Below, one piece after another: positions 26,291 through 34,735 of a DNA stretch of 64,000 nucleotides. Position 1 is the first letter of the stretch. Each line of letters starts with the position of its first letter. The translations under genes and the position numbers were made by a program. The notes under the pieces are model-generated. The model ran no database searches. It was not told the origin of the DNA and was given only the letters and a program-made list of their open reading frames with translations. The DNA comes from Phycisphaeraceae bacterium (GTDB lineage: Bacteria; Planctomycetota; Phycisphaerae; Phycisphaerales; UBA1924), in contig RECQ01000035.1 of assembly GCA_007693965.1 (NCBI GenBank), forward strand, positions 39,341 through 103,340, given 5' to 3'.

Positions 26291-27127
26291 TCAGTTCCGC
26301 GGGGCGGCCTGGTCGCGCTGCGACTCGCGGCAGCGGCCGTGCACACCGAGGTGAATCGCCTCGAGCGCATCGCACAGACGCAGGGCGGCCCGGCTCTGGG
26401 ACGGATCGGTGCGCAGCCGCTCCATCGCGATCTGCATCGGTTCTTCCGAGCGGTAGAGCGCCTTGTACGCCGTCCGCAATGATTCGATCGCCTCGACCGA
26501 CCAGCCGCGCCGGATGAGCGCAGTGGTGTTCACCTTGCGCGGCTCGGCGGGCGTGCCCTCGACGACGAGATACGGCGGCACATCCTTGACGATTCGGGCC
26601 ATGCCGCCGATGAAGGAGAGCTCGCCGACGGTGGCGAAGTGATGCACGCCGGCGCCGCCGGCGATGGTGGCGCCGAACTCGACCAGGCAGTGCCCGCCGA
26701 GCATGACGCCGTTGGCGATGACGACTTCATTCTCGATCACACAGTCATGGGCGATATGAGCGCCGACCATGATCAGGCAGTCATCGCCGATGACTGTCTT
26801 GCCGCCGCCGAGCTCGGTGCCGCGGTGAATCGTGGCGTGCTCGCGGATGCGGCATCGCTTGCCGATGATCAGCTCGGTGCGCCCTCCGGCGTATTTCAGA
26901 TCCTGCGGCTCGGCGCCGAGCACCGCGTAGGGATACACCACGCTCTCGGCGCCGACGACCGCCGGGCCGTGCAACGTGACGTGGTTGTGCAGCACCGCGC
27001 CCGACTCGATACGCGCCTCCGCGCCGATCACGCAGTACGGACCAACTCGGGCGCCGGGCTCGATGATCGCCTGGGGATCGATCACGGCCGTGGGATGAAT
27101 CGCCGGGACGGCGGTCGTTTCACTCAT
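26291..27127 (-). CDS. lpxA: Acyl-ACP--UDP-N-acetylglucosamine O-acyltransferase
   Basis: It catalyses the first step of lipid A synthesis. The left-handed beta-helix hexapeptide repeats are evident from IHPTAVIDPQAIIEPGARVG onward; the catalytic His lies in GGAGVHHFATVG, followed by IVKDVPPYLVVEG and a C-terminal helical domain (RRGWSVEAIESLRTAYKALY). The ATG at 27127 follows the preceding stop by one base, indicating translational coupling; an earlier ATG at 27148 would overlap the upstream gene. It is the last gene of the bamA-ompH-lpxD-lpxC/fabZ-lpxA operon. Confidence 0.94.
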   Translation of the reverse strand: MSETTAVPAIHPTAVIDPQAIIEPGARVGPYCVIGAEARIESGAVLHNHVTLHGPAVVGAESVVYPYAVLGAEPQDLKYAGGRTELIIGKRCRIREHATIHRGTELGGGKTVIGDDCLIMVGAHIAHDCVIENEVVIANGVMLGGHCLVEFGATIAGGAGVHHFATVGELSFIGGMARIVKDVPPYLVVEGTPAEPRKVNTTALIRRGWSVEAIESLRTAYKALYRSEEPMQIAMERLRTDPSQSRAALRLCDALEAIHLGVHGRCRESQRDQAAPRN

Positions 27128-27128
27128 T

Positions 27129-28514
27129 TTAGTCTTGCTCCGCATCAACCATCATGAACTTCACCTGGGCCTCGGCCACGATCCGCCCGTCAACATACGC
27201 GCTGCACGTCACGTCTCCGAAACGGTTCGTCGCGCGCACCGCTTCGGTTTCAATCCGAAGCTGGTCGCCCGGTGAGACCGCCTTGCGCAGCTTGACGTTG
27301 TCCAGGCTGAGCAGCACCGCGATCTTCCCCGTCCTTTCCAGCTTCTGGCTCAGCATGAGCCCCGCGAGCTGGCTCATCGCTTCAACGATGAGCACTCCGG
27401 GCATGATCGGCGATCCGGGATAGTGTCCCTGGAAAAATGGTTCGTTCATCGTCACGTTCTTGATGCCCACCGCCCGCCGATCGCCCTCCATCTCAAGCAC
27501 ACGATCGATCAGCACCATCGGATAACGGTGCGGCAACAGGCGCAGAACCTGCTTGATGTTCATCGCCGGCTCGTTCGAAGGCCCCACACCCTTCTGCTCG
27601 CTCGACATCTTGAGCAGCTCCCGGGCCATGCGATGGTTCATCGCGTGCCCGGACCGGCTCGCGATGATCCGCCCCTGGACCGGTCGCCCGATCAACGACA
27701 GATCTCCGAGCAGGTCCAGCACCTTGTGGCGGACCGGCTCGTCGTCGAATCGCAGTTTGTTGTCGATCGGTCCATCGTCGCCGATCACGAGAATATCGCG
27801 GGGGGTGAGATGTCCGAACATGCCCCGCTCTCGGAATCGCCTCGCCTCTTCGAAGAGGGCGTAGGTCCGGGCCGGCGCAATCTGCTCCGCGTATCGCTTC
27901 GGATCCGCCGTGAAAGCGTGCACCTGACGCTGCAGCGTCGAATCCGCGCCGTAATCCAGCTCGTACATCAGGTCCAGCGCATCGGCCGTTCCCGGCAGAG
28001 CCGCGATCGAGGCCTTCCCGTCGCGGATGACGATCGGCTCGGTGATGACGATCGGGCGGCGCTTGACTTCCAGCTCGCGCACGCCCGCGGCCTGAATCGC
28101 CTCCACATACCGCTGCGACGAGCCGTCGAACGCGGGAAGCTCCGAGCCATCCAGCTCCACCACCGCGTTGTCCACACCCAGCCCTGACAAGGCCGACATG
28201 CAGTGCTCCACCATCTCCACCGTCACATCGCCCTTCTTCAGCGTGGTCCGGCGCGGGCGCTCGATCACAAGGTCAGTCCGGGCCTCCACCCGCGGCGAGC
28301 CGGGCAGATCGACGCGGACGAAGACCACGCCGTGGCCTGCGGGCGCCGGCTTTAGCGTCGCCGTGCTCGGCTTGCCGCCGAACAGGCCCTGCCCGGAAAG
28401 CGGTGCGCCGTCGCCGGCGAGCGTGCGCTGCATGACGCCGGCAGCCGCGGACGTCTCCTGGCGCGCATCGACGCCCGCCGCGCCGCGACCGGATTCTGTG
28501 ATGTCCTGCATCAT
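27129..28514 (-). CDS. lpxC/fabZ: Fused LpxC deacetylase / FabZ dehydratase
   Basis: Two enzymes sit in one 461-residue chain. Residues ~30-300 are LpxC, the zinc deacetylase that commits flux to lipid A: zinc ligands in VEHCMSALSGLGVDN and VRHKVLDLLGDL, and the catalytic His in GHAMNHRMA. Residues ~315-461 are FabZ, the 3-hydroxyacyl-ACP dehydratase: MNIKQVLRLLPHRYPMVLID, then the catalytic His in GHYPGSPIMPG and Glu in LIVEAMSQLAG. The fusion is known in Bacteroidetes- and Planctomycetes-type genomes. ATG 28514 overlaps the lpxD stop by ATGA. Confidence 0.95.
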   Translation of the reverse strand: MMQDITESGRGAAGVDARQETSAAAGVMQRTLAGDGAPLSGQGLFGGKPSTATLKPAPAGHGVVFVRVDLPGSPRVEARTDLVIERPRRTTLKKGDVTVEMVEHCMSALSGLGVDNAVVELDGSELPAFDGSSQRYVEAIQAAGVRELEVKRRPIVITEPIVIRDGKASIAALPGTADALDLMYELDYGADSTLQRQVHAFTADPKRYAEQIAPARTYALFEEARRFRERGMFGHLTPRDILVIGDDGPIDNKLRFDDEPVRHKVLDLLGDLSLIGRPVQGRIIASRSGHAMNHRMARELLKMSSEQKGVGPSNEPAMNIKQVLRLLPHRYPMVLIDRVLEMEGDRRAVGIKNVTMNEPFFQGHYPGSPIMPGVLIVEAMSQLAGLMLSQKLERTGKIAVLLSLDNVKLRKAVSPGDQLRIETEAVRATNRFGDVTCSAYVDGRIVAEAQVKFMMVDAEQD

Positions 28515-29584
28515 GCGCGATCGTCTCCTGTCTGTCGCGACAGGCGCTTGAGAAGATCGGGCAGCCGCCGGGTCGCCGCGACGATGCGCATGGTCTCGCG
28601 GATCGGCGCTGCGGGGTATCCCGCCCACGCCTCACCGGGAGGCACATCGTCCATCAGGGCGGCCCGGGCGCCGATGGAGGCGCCGGCGCCGATTGTGAGG
28701 TTGTCCTTGATGCCGACGCCGCCGCCAAGCGTTGCGCCGTCGCCGATGGTCACAGACCCTGAAACCCCCGCGGCGCCACAGATGATGCAGCAGCGGCCGA
28801 TGCGGCAGTTGTGGCCGATCTGCACAAGGTTGTCGATCTTGGTTCCCGCGCCGATGACGGTGGATCCGAACTTGCCGCGGTCGATGGTGGTGCAGGAGCC
28901 GATCTCGACATCGTCGCCGATCTCGACGGCGCCGGCGTGGGGGATCTTGAGCAGACCCGGCCCGCCGTTGTCGCCCTTCGGCGCCGGACGATAGCCGAAG
29001 CCGTCAGCGCCGATCACGGCGTTGGGATGAATGATCACGCGCCGCCCGATCACACAGCGATCTTCGATCACCACGCCGGCGCGAATGTCCGACCCGGCGC
29101 CGATGACGACATCGGCGCCGAGCGTGACGTTGGCGTGCAGCGCTGCGCCCGCCTCGATGCGCGTGCGCGGCCCGACCGCGACGCCGGGCCCCAGGAACGC
29201 GCCGGGATCGACATGGGCCGTGGCGTCAACAGCGGCTGAGGGATGACGTTCGGCCGGGCGAACATGCGCAGGGGCGAACAACTCAAGCACGCCGATCAGG
29301 GCCAGGTCGGCGTCCTCAACGTAGAGCAGGGCCCGTCGGGCCTCGTCGTCCGTGGCGTCAAGCTCCACGCCCCGAGTCACGATCGCAGCGCCGGCGCGGC
29401 TCGCGCTCCATCGCGACGCATTGCGGGCGTCGCGAATGAACGTGAGTGTGGCCTCATCCGCGCGATCGAGGGAGTCCAGCCGCGTAATCGTGAGATCGGC
29501 CGGACCGACCAGTTCAGCCCCGAGGCGCTCGGCCATCTCGCCTGTCGTCAGCGCGATGGCGTTGTTGTCTGTTTGAACGGGCAT
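28511..29584 (-). CDS. lpxD: UDP-3-O-(3-hydroxyacyl)glucosamine N-acyltransferase
   Basis: It adds the second hydroxyacyl chain in lipid A synthesis. The N-terminal uridine-binding domain (TTGEMAERLGAELVGPADL) is followed by a long hexapeptide-repeat beta-helix (GPGVAVGPRTRIEAGAALHA and similar), the catalytic-site region QIGHNCRIGRCCIICG, and the C-terminal DDVPPGEAWAGYPA plus helix. The ATG at 29584 gives 357 residues, the family length; it lies 8 nt after the ompH stop. Confidence 0.94.
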   Translation of the reverse strand: MPVQTDNNAIALTTGEMAERLGAELVGPADLTITRLDSLDRADEATLTFIRDARNASRWSASRAGAAIVTRGVELDATDDEARRALLYVEDADLALIGVLELFAPAHVRPAERHPSAAVDATAHVDPGAFLGPGVAVGPRTRIEAGAALHANVTLGADVVIGAGSDIRAGVVIEDRCVIGRRVIIHPNAVIGADGFGYRPAPKGDNGGPGLLKIPHAGAVEIGDDVEIGSCTTIDRGKFGSTVIGAGTKIDNLVQIGHNCRIGRCCIICGAAGVSGSVTIGDGATLGGGVGIKDNLTIGAGASIGARAALMDDVPPGEAWAGYPAAPIRETMRIVAATRRLPDLLKRLSRQTGDDRA

Positions 29585-29592
29585 GGAGGGCC

Positions 29593-30234
29593 TCAGTTCC
29601 GGCGCCCGCCCTGTCCTCCACCGGCGCCCGCGCGCCACTCGTTGTTCATGAGCTGAAGCACTTCATCGCTCACTTCGATGGCGTTGCCTGCGTAGAGGAT
29701 CCGTCGCATGGCGATCTGACGCGTCACCTGGGCTTCGCCCCCGGGCGCGATGGAGATCTCGCCGTCGTGGCTGAGCACGAGATCGATATTGCGCTGCTTG
29801 GCCATACGGTTGACGGCGTCGAGCACCTTGTTGAACATCTGGGTGTGCAACTCGCCCTTGCGCCGGTCGATGCGCTCCTGCGCCACTTCGCTCTGGAAAC
29901 GAAGCGTCATCTGGAGCATGGCGACCTGCTCTTCCTGACGGGCGTAGTCGGGTGTGCCCTGGGCGAGGATTTCGAGGCGGGTCGTGGCGTCCTGAAGGTT
30001 GCGATTGATCTCCTCCAGCCGCTGCACGCGCTCGTTGCGAAAGGCGTCCAGCTCCTCGCCGCGGGCGTCCAGCTCCTCGAGGTTCTGGAGAACGCGCTCC
30101 AGATTGACCAGCGCGATCACCGGGGGCTTGTCGGGCGCCAGCATGGCGTTGTTGGCGCCAGCCTTCCACGCCCCGATCACCAGGGCGATCGCCGCCACTG
30201 CCAGAATCGCGCGCCACATGTCCTGCTTCTGCAT
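29593..30234 (-). CDS. ompH: OmpH/Skp-like periplasmic chaperone
   Basis: One N-terminal hydrophobic segment (ILAVAAIALVIGAW) acts as signal or anchor, followed by a beta start (VIALVNLERVLQNLEE) and a long charged coiled coil (residues ~55-150), then a closing strand region (MAKQRNIDLVLSHDGEISI). This is the Skp jellyfish-tentacle layout, which escorts outer-membrane proteins to BamA. The ATG at 30234 has GGAG 8 nt upstream; 213 residues are slightly longer than Skp because of a Gly/Arg-rich tail. Its place between bamA and lpxD is the conserved arrangement. Confidence 0.9.
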   Translation of the reverse strand: MQKQDMWRAILAVAAIALVIGAWKAGANNAMLAPDKPPVIALVNLERVLQNLEELDARGEELDAFRNERVQRLEEINRNLQDATTRLEILAQGTPDYARQEEQVAMLQMTLRFQSEVAQERIDRRKGELHTQMFNKVLDAVNRMAKQRNIDLVLSHDGEISIAPGGEAQVTRQIAMRRILYAGNAIEVSDEVLQLMNNEWRAGAGGGQGGRRN

Positions 30235-30305
30235 GTTCGGTCTCCGGTTGTATCCCGGGTGCTTGTGTCGCCGCCGGAACGATGAGCGGGCGGCCTGCGA
30301 CTGGC

Positions 30306-30350
30306 ATGATAGCCCGTCCGGCCGTCCCACGCGTCTCGGACGCGTGGGAC
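30306..30350 (-). promoter_or_regulatory. Perfect 12-bp inverted repeat abutting a -10-like element upstream of ompH
   Basis: GTCCCACGCGTC (30324-30335) and GACGCGTGGGAC (30339-30350) form a perfect hairpin with a 3-nt loop. On the minus strand it is followed 12 nt later by TATCAT (30311-30306), about 70 nt upstream of the ompH ATG. There is no T-run, so it is not a standard terminator; an operator, attenuator or RNA processing hairpin between bamA and ompH is more likely. Confidence 0.55.
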
Positions 30351-30457
30351 CAGCCGAGCGAGGCGCCGGCATGATGTCGGCGATTTCCGGGGGGTTTCTC
30401 TGAGGCGTGTGCGCGGGAGTCCGGGCCGGGGCCGCGGGAGCGGGTTCGGGGGCGGCC

Positions 30458-32947
30458 TCAGAACGGCACATCGATCGAGAAGGTGAACAGGCGGGTGTCG
30501 TCGCCGTCCTCTTTCTTGATGGGAAAGCCGAAATCGAAGGCCAGGGGCACCGGGCTGATGGGAAGCAGCATGCGAAGCCCGAGGCCGACGCTCACCCGGT
30601 ATTCGCCGAAGCCGATGTCGTCGGAGACCGTGCCGGTATCGAGAAAGAGCACGCCGGAGACGATGGGGCGCCCGTTGTCGTTGCCCCAGATGGGCTGGAG
30701 ATACTCGGCGCCGAGGAAGAAGAGCCACTCGCCGCCGACAGGGTCGCCGCCCAGTTCGCCGGTGTCGTTGCGAATGCCGCGGGGGGAGACGCCTCGGAAG
30801 TCGAAGCCTCGGAAGCTGCGGCCACCGAGAAAGAAGCGCTCATAGATTGGCGCCTCGCCCGATTGTGGGATGTAGCCGGCGCTGCCGCGGAAGGAGAGGA
30901 TGTTCTTTCGACCCAGGAAGTCCTCGCTGAGCGTCAGCCAGATCTGGTGATCGACGCCGAGCTTGTTGAAGGTGAAGTCGCCGAAGACCTGCTCGGCGGA
31001 GATTTCGGTGCGGGCGCCGCGCGACGGCCACAGGCGCTCAGCGGGCGGCACGGTGGTGCGAGTGAGGGTGAGACCGGCGCCGAAGATGTTGTTGGGGCCG
31101 GCGTCCTCGAACAGGTCGACGGGAGCCCGGTCGCGGATGCGGCTCAGCTCGACGTTCTCGGCGCGGAAGTTGAGGCCGGCGGTCCAGCGGTCGCCGAAGC
31201 GGCGACCGAAGCGCAGCCGTCCGCCGATGCGGGTTTCATCGTGATCTCGAAAGCGGCGGTCGCGGTAGTACGCGCCCGTGCCCAGCGAGATGTCGGAGTC
31301 GAACAGGTATGGTTCGGTGAAGTTGATGGAGTAGGTCTGGAGCTGGAAGCCGGGCGAGAGATTGACGCTGAAATCCTGCCCGCCCCCGCGGAACGCCCGG
31401 CCGCTGACCAGCTCGTCCCAGGAGGTCGGCGGCTTCATGATGTCGAAGTTCTGCTGGTTGAAGCTCACCGTTCCCACCAGGCCTGAGTCGGAGCTGACGG
31501 CGGCGCCGAAGTTCAACGATGCAGTGTTCGTCTCCTGCACCTCGACCAGCACATCGCGATATTCAGGCTCAAGTGGATCCGGAGGCTGGATCGTGACCCG
31601 GGTGGTGTCGCGGGCGAAGAGGCGTGTGTTGTTCAGGCGCCGGCGCGAGTCCTCCAGCGCGGTGCGATCGAGCGGCCGGTCCGGGCGGACCTGCATCTCG
31701 CGGCGCACCACCCGCTGACGCGTCAGCGTGTTTCCCTTAACGATGATCTCGCCGGTGCGGTAGCGCCCTCCCTCGGAGATTGTGAGCACGAGATCCACGA
31801 CCGGCTCGTCCACATCGCGCAGCTCCTGCGTGTTCACCCGCGCATCGACGTAGCCCAGGCGCCAGTATGACTCCTGCACGCTGCGAACCGAACGGTCGAG
31901 CACCGTGACGCCGTAGACATCGCCGGTCTTGAGCTCCATGAGCGCGGTGATCTGCTCGGGCGTGAAAACCAGCGGGAGGGGCCGCCCCTGCTCATCCCGA
32001 TCGGAGTTCACGGCCCGCACCGATCGAAGCGTGTATCGCTCCCCCTCGTCGATCAGGAAGGTTACGATCGCCTCGCGCCCGTCCGGGCTGGGTGTGATCT
32101 CGCGATCGGTGCGCACATCGAGGTAGCCGCGATCGCGGTAGTAGCGCGCAATGGCGACGACATCCTGGTCCAGCGCATCGTCGTCGAGCGGGCCGACCCG
32201 GAAGATGCCGGCGGTGCGCGAGCGGATGGCGGTGCGGACCTCGCGATCGGAGAAACTGTCGTTGCCTCGGAAGCGGATTTCGGTGACGCGGGTGCGCTCG
32301 CCCTCGCGGATGCGAAAGAGCACCACGCCCTCGGCCATCTCCGCCTCATCGATGGTCACCAGCGCCTGGTAATAGCCCTTGCTGCGATACAGGGCCTCGA
32401 TGTCGCGCCGGGCCCGGCCCAGCGCGAACTCATCGACCGGCGTGTCCCGGAGCAGCCCGACGATGCCGGCCAGCTCCTGGTCGCTGATGTTGCGGTTCCC
32501 CACCACCTGCACATCGCGAATGATCTCCGCCTCTTCGAACTGGAAGACCACCTCGACGGTTCCGTCCCGGCGGATCGCGACCGTGCTCTCGACACGGAAG
32601 AAACGTCCGGTGCGGTTCAGGCGCTGGATGTCCTCACTGATGGTCGAGGAGCGGAATGGACGCCCCTCCTGCGTGCGAAGCTGATTGCGCACGAACTGGG
32701 GCGACACGCGCTCCAGCCCTTCAAAGCGGATCTGGGAAACGGGGCGACCTTCGAAGGGCTCCTGCTCTCCGGCCTGCCCTGCTTCCGCTTGCCGGGCCTG
32801 CGCGACATCGGCGCTTCCGGCCCATCCACCCGACGCCGCGAGCGCGATCATCACGATGCGCCCTGTGCGCGCAAGAGCGCCCGGGCGCCCTGAGTCATCG
32901 AGAGGCGGCCTGACCCCGCATGTCGAAAAATGCTGCGCACGCGTCAA
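30458..32947 (-). CDS. bamA: Outer membrane protein assembly factor BamA
   Basis: This is the Omp85-family insertase of the beta-barrel assembly machine. After a signal-like hydrophobic stretch (IVMIALAASGGWAG) come successive POTRA domains (beginning VSQIRFEGLERVSPQFVRNQ, VQVVGNRNISDQEL, VTEIRFRGNDSFSDREV, RTGEIIVKGNTLTRQRV), then a 16-strand barrel with the FRGFDFRGVSPRG motif in place of VRGF and a terminal Phe (FSIDVPF). The start is uncertain: TTG 32947 is preceded by TTGTGT-17-TATCGT ending 9 nt upstream and supplies the basic n-region, while GTG 32854 or ATG 32851 would leave a signal without positive charge. Confidence 0.95.
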   Translation of the reverse strand: MTRAQHFSTCGVRPPLDDSGRPGALARTGRIVMIALAASGGWAGSADVAQARQAEAGQAGEQEPFEGRPVSQIRFEGLERVSPQFVRNQLRTQEGRPFRSSTISEDIQRLNRTGRFFRVESTVAIRRDGTVEVVFQFEEAEIIRDVQVVGNRNISDQELAGIVGLLRDTPVDEFALGRARRDIEALYRSKGYYQALVTIDEAEMAEGVVLFRIREGERTRVTEIRFRGNDSFSDREVRTAIRSRTAGIFRVGPLDDDALDQDVVAIARYYRDRGYLDVRTDREITPSPDGREAIVTFLIDEGERYTLRSVRAVNSDRDEQGRPLPLVFTPEQITALMELKTGDVYGVTVLDRSVRSVQESYWRLGYVDARVNTQELRDVDEPVVDLVLTISEGGRYRTGEIIVKGNTLTRQRVVRREMQVRPDRPLDRTALEDSRRRLNNTRLFARDTTRVTIQPPDPLEPEYRDVLVEVQETNTASLNFGAAVSSDSGLVGTVSFNQQNFDIMKPPTSWDELVSGRAFRGGGQDFSVNLSPGFQLQTYSINFTEPYLFDSDISLGTGAYYRDRRFRDHDETRIGGRLRFGRRFGDRWTAGLNFRAENVELSRIRDRAPVDLFEDAGPNNIFGAGLTLTRTTVPPAERLWPSRGARTEISAEQVFGDFTFNKLGVDHQIWLTLSEDFLGRKNILSFRGSAGYIPQSGEAPIYERFFLGGRSFRGFDFRGVSPRGIRNDTGELGGDPVGGEWLFFLGAEYLQPIWGNDNGRPIVSGVLFLDTGTVSDDIGFGEYRVSVGLGLRMLLPISPVPLAFDFGFPIKKEDGDDTRLFTFSIDVPF

Positions 32948-32956
32948 GCAGGTGGG

Positions 32957-32985
32957 ACGATACAGGTGCGGGACACGTCACACAA
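32957..32985 (-). promoter_or_regulatory. Candidate promoter for bamA
   Basis: TTGTGT (32985-32980), a 17-nt spacer and TATCGT (32962-32957) on the minus strand, ending 9 nt before the TTG start at 32947. It supports TTG as the true start and a near-leaderless message. Confidence 0.5.
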
Positions 32986-33179
32986 GCTGTCCACCGTCCG
33001 TCCACATCGATGTTGAGTATCTCTCCGATCGCTTGCCTGAAGCGGCGTCGGCACGCTACGCTCTGCCGCCACGCCACGGACGCGAGGCGACATTGAGTTG
33101 CCTCGATCGGGATCGCCCGATCAGTCCTTCGTTCCGATGCGTCCTCGCGAGCACCTTCTGTCGGATGAAAGGTTTGTTG

Positions 33180-33587
33180 ATGGAGACCGTGGTTTCTTCG
33201 GCGCGCTATCTCATCGTCGTGCTGGTGGCGCTGATCAGCGTGGTGGCCGGAAGCGGCCTGTTGTGGGGATATCTGAATCCTGAAGTGATCGCCGCCGCCC
33301 GCACCGCTGAGATTCTCATTGTGCTGGGGCTGATCCTGCTCCCGGCCGGCACGATCGCGGCGTTCGAGTTCGACCGCAGGCGCCGAGCAAACGGAGCGCG
33401 TGCTGATTTCCACGATGCAGCGGAGTGGAGCGACCGCAGGACCATGGCCCGCCTGCGGGCCGAGGGCGCGATCACCGAGGTCCATCAGCCCCGCGCGAGT
33501 CGGCGCCATCGTCCGAATCTGCCGGCGTCGCGTCGTCAGGCCGGATCACAACCACGGGCAAACTGGCGGATCTCGGCCGGAGAGTGA
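33180..33587 (+). CDS. Small membrane protein of unknown function (135 aa)
   Basis: Two hydrophobic helices (ARYLIVVLVALISVVAGSGL and TAEILIVLGLILLPAGTIAA) are separated by a short polar loop; the rest is an Arg-rich cytoplasmic tail. AAAGG 7 nt upstream supports ATG 33180 over ATG 33165. I do not recognise the family. The last 116 bp overlap the 3' end of the convergent anti-sigma gene, so the C-terminal tail (Arg/Pro/Ser-rich) may be an artefact of read-through into antisense sequence. Confidence 0.55.
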   Translation: METVVSSARYLIVVLVALISVVAGSGLLWGYLNPEVIAAARTAEILIVLGLILLPAGTIAAFEFDRRRRANGARADFHDAAEWSDRRTMARLRAEGAITEVHQPRASRRHRPNLPASRRQAGSQPRANWRISAGE

Positions 33588-34680
33588 GGAGTTCCTCCGC
33601 TGAGCCGGGCTCGGCGACGGGCGTTTCGGGCGCCAGTATCGGCGCCGGCAGCGCCACGCGTCGCACCTGCACGCCATCACCCGCCAGCGCCATCTCAATC
33701 GAGCCCAGCGCTGCTGAAGTCGGGTTGAGCTCCACCGTGTAGTGGATCAGTCGGGCGGTGTCGGCGCCCGCCGGCAGGTGGCCGACGAGGGCATCACCCA
33801 GCGCTGCGGCGATGTCGCGCGGCGTGGTCGCTCCGATGGAGACGCCCGACGCCCCACGATCTGCAAGCGACCACACGCGGCCCTCCGCCAGCGTGAGGTC
33901 GGTGGTTTCGATGAGGAGGACGAGGCGACCCTGCCGCAGCAGGGCGGCGGCCACATCATCCGTCATCGCGATCCTGGCGACTCGTTCCCCGGAAGCCGGA
34001 TCGATATTGATTTCTCGGGATTGCTCCGACGTCTCAGCGCGCTCCACCTGCAGCAGGCTGCGCCGAGCGCCCCGACCGACGTCGTCAGGCGACTGCCAGC
34101 CGGCGTCCGCATCGGCGACAACAGGGGCGGCGCCGGTGAGCAGGTCGCTGCTGCGCAGCGCGCTGGTCTCCTCGCCGTCGCGGGTGTCGGCCAGAGCGAA
34201 GAGGGTGTCGTCCGCAGGTTCGGACTGCGAGGCCGACGCGGCGGGGCCCTCATCGCTCGAAGGCGAAGGGGCCACCGCCACGGGCCCGTGCGAGGCTCGT
34301 CTCCCCGGAGTGGACGAGCCTGTGAGAAGAGGCCAGAGAGAAAGCAGTGAGATTCCCATGAGAAGACTGGCGGCGATGCCCATCCGCACCGGCGTGATGC
34401 GCAGGCGCCGGTGGCTGCGCTGCGAACCGGCCGTATCGGCGCCGACCAGGGCGCGGCGCTCGACGATGGCGATCGCGTCCTCGACCAGGCCGCGGGGCGC
34501 GCGGGCCTCGGCGTCGGCGCCGGAGGCGCTGAGCAGCGAGCGATCGCGGGCGACCGCCTCGGCCCAAGCCCGCAGGCCGGGATCCGCATCGAGTGCCGAC
34601 TCGACGATCCGAGCCCGCTCGGGCGCAAGCTCGCCCTCGATCCAGGCCAGCAGGTCATGTTCTTCGATGCGGTGGTTCAT
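33472..34680 (-). CDS. Putative membrane anti-sigma factor (402 aa)
   Basis: The N-terminal ~75 residues (HDLLAWIEGELAPERARIVE) are helical and resemble the anti-sigma domain of zinc-finger-like anti-sigma factors, but the His-x3-Cys-x2-Cys motif is absent. A single transmembrane helix (MGIAASLLMGISLLSLWPLL, residues ~100-120) is followed by a long extracytoplasmic part rich in Ala, Asp and Ser. The ECF sigma gene lies 55 bp upstream on the same strand, the normal arrangement for a sigma/anti-sigma pair. The assignment is inferred mainly from layout and neighbour. Confidence 0.65.
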   Translation of the reverse strand: MNHRIEEHDLLAWIEGELAPERARIVESALDADPGLRAWAEAVARDRSLLSASGADAEARAPRGLVEDAIAIVERRALVGADTAGSQRSHRRLRITPVRMGIAASLLMGISLLSLWPLLTGSSTPGRRASHGPVAVAPSPSSDEGPAASASQSEPADDTLFALADTRDGEETSALRSSDLLTGAAPVVADADAGWQSPDDVGRGARRSLLQVERAETSEQSREINIDPASGERVARIAMTDDVAAALLRQGRLVLLIETTDLTLAEGRVWSLADRGASGVSIGATTPRDIAAALGDALVGHLPAGADTARLIHYTVELNPTSAALGSIEMALAGDGVQVRRVALPAPILAPETPVAEPGSAEELLTLRPRSASLPVVVIRPDDATPADSDDGADSRGADGPR

Positions 34681-34735
34681 GTTTCAATTCGTTCCGTCGG
34701 TGTGACTCATTCCCTGTGCATTTCACCGATTGCCG

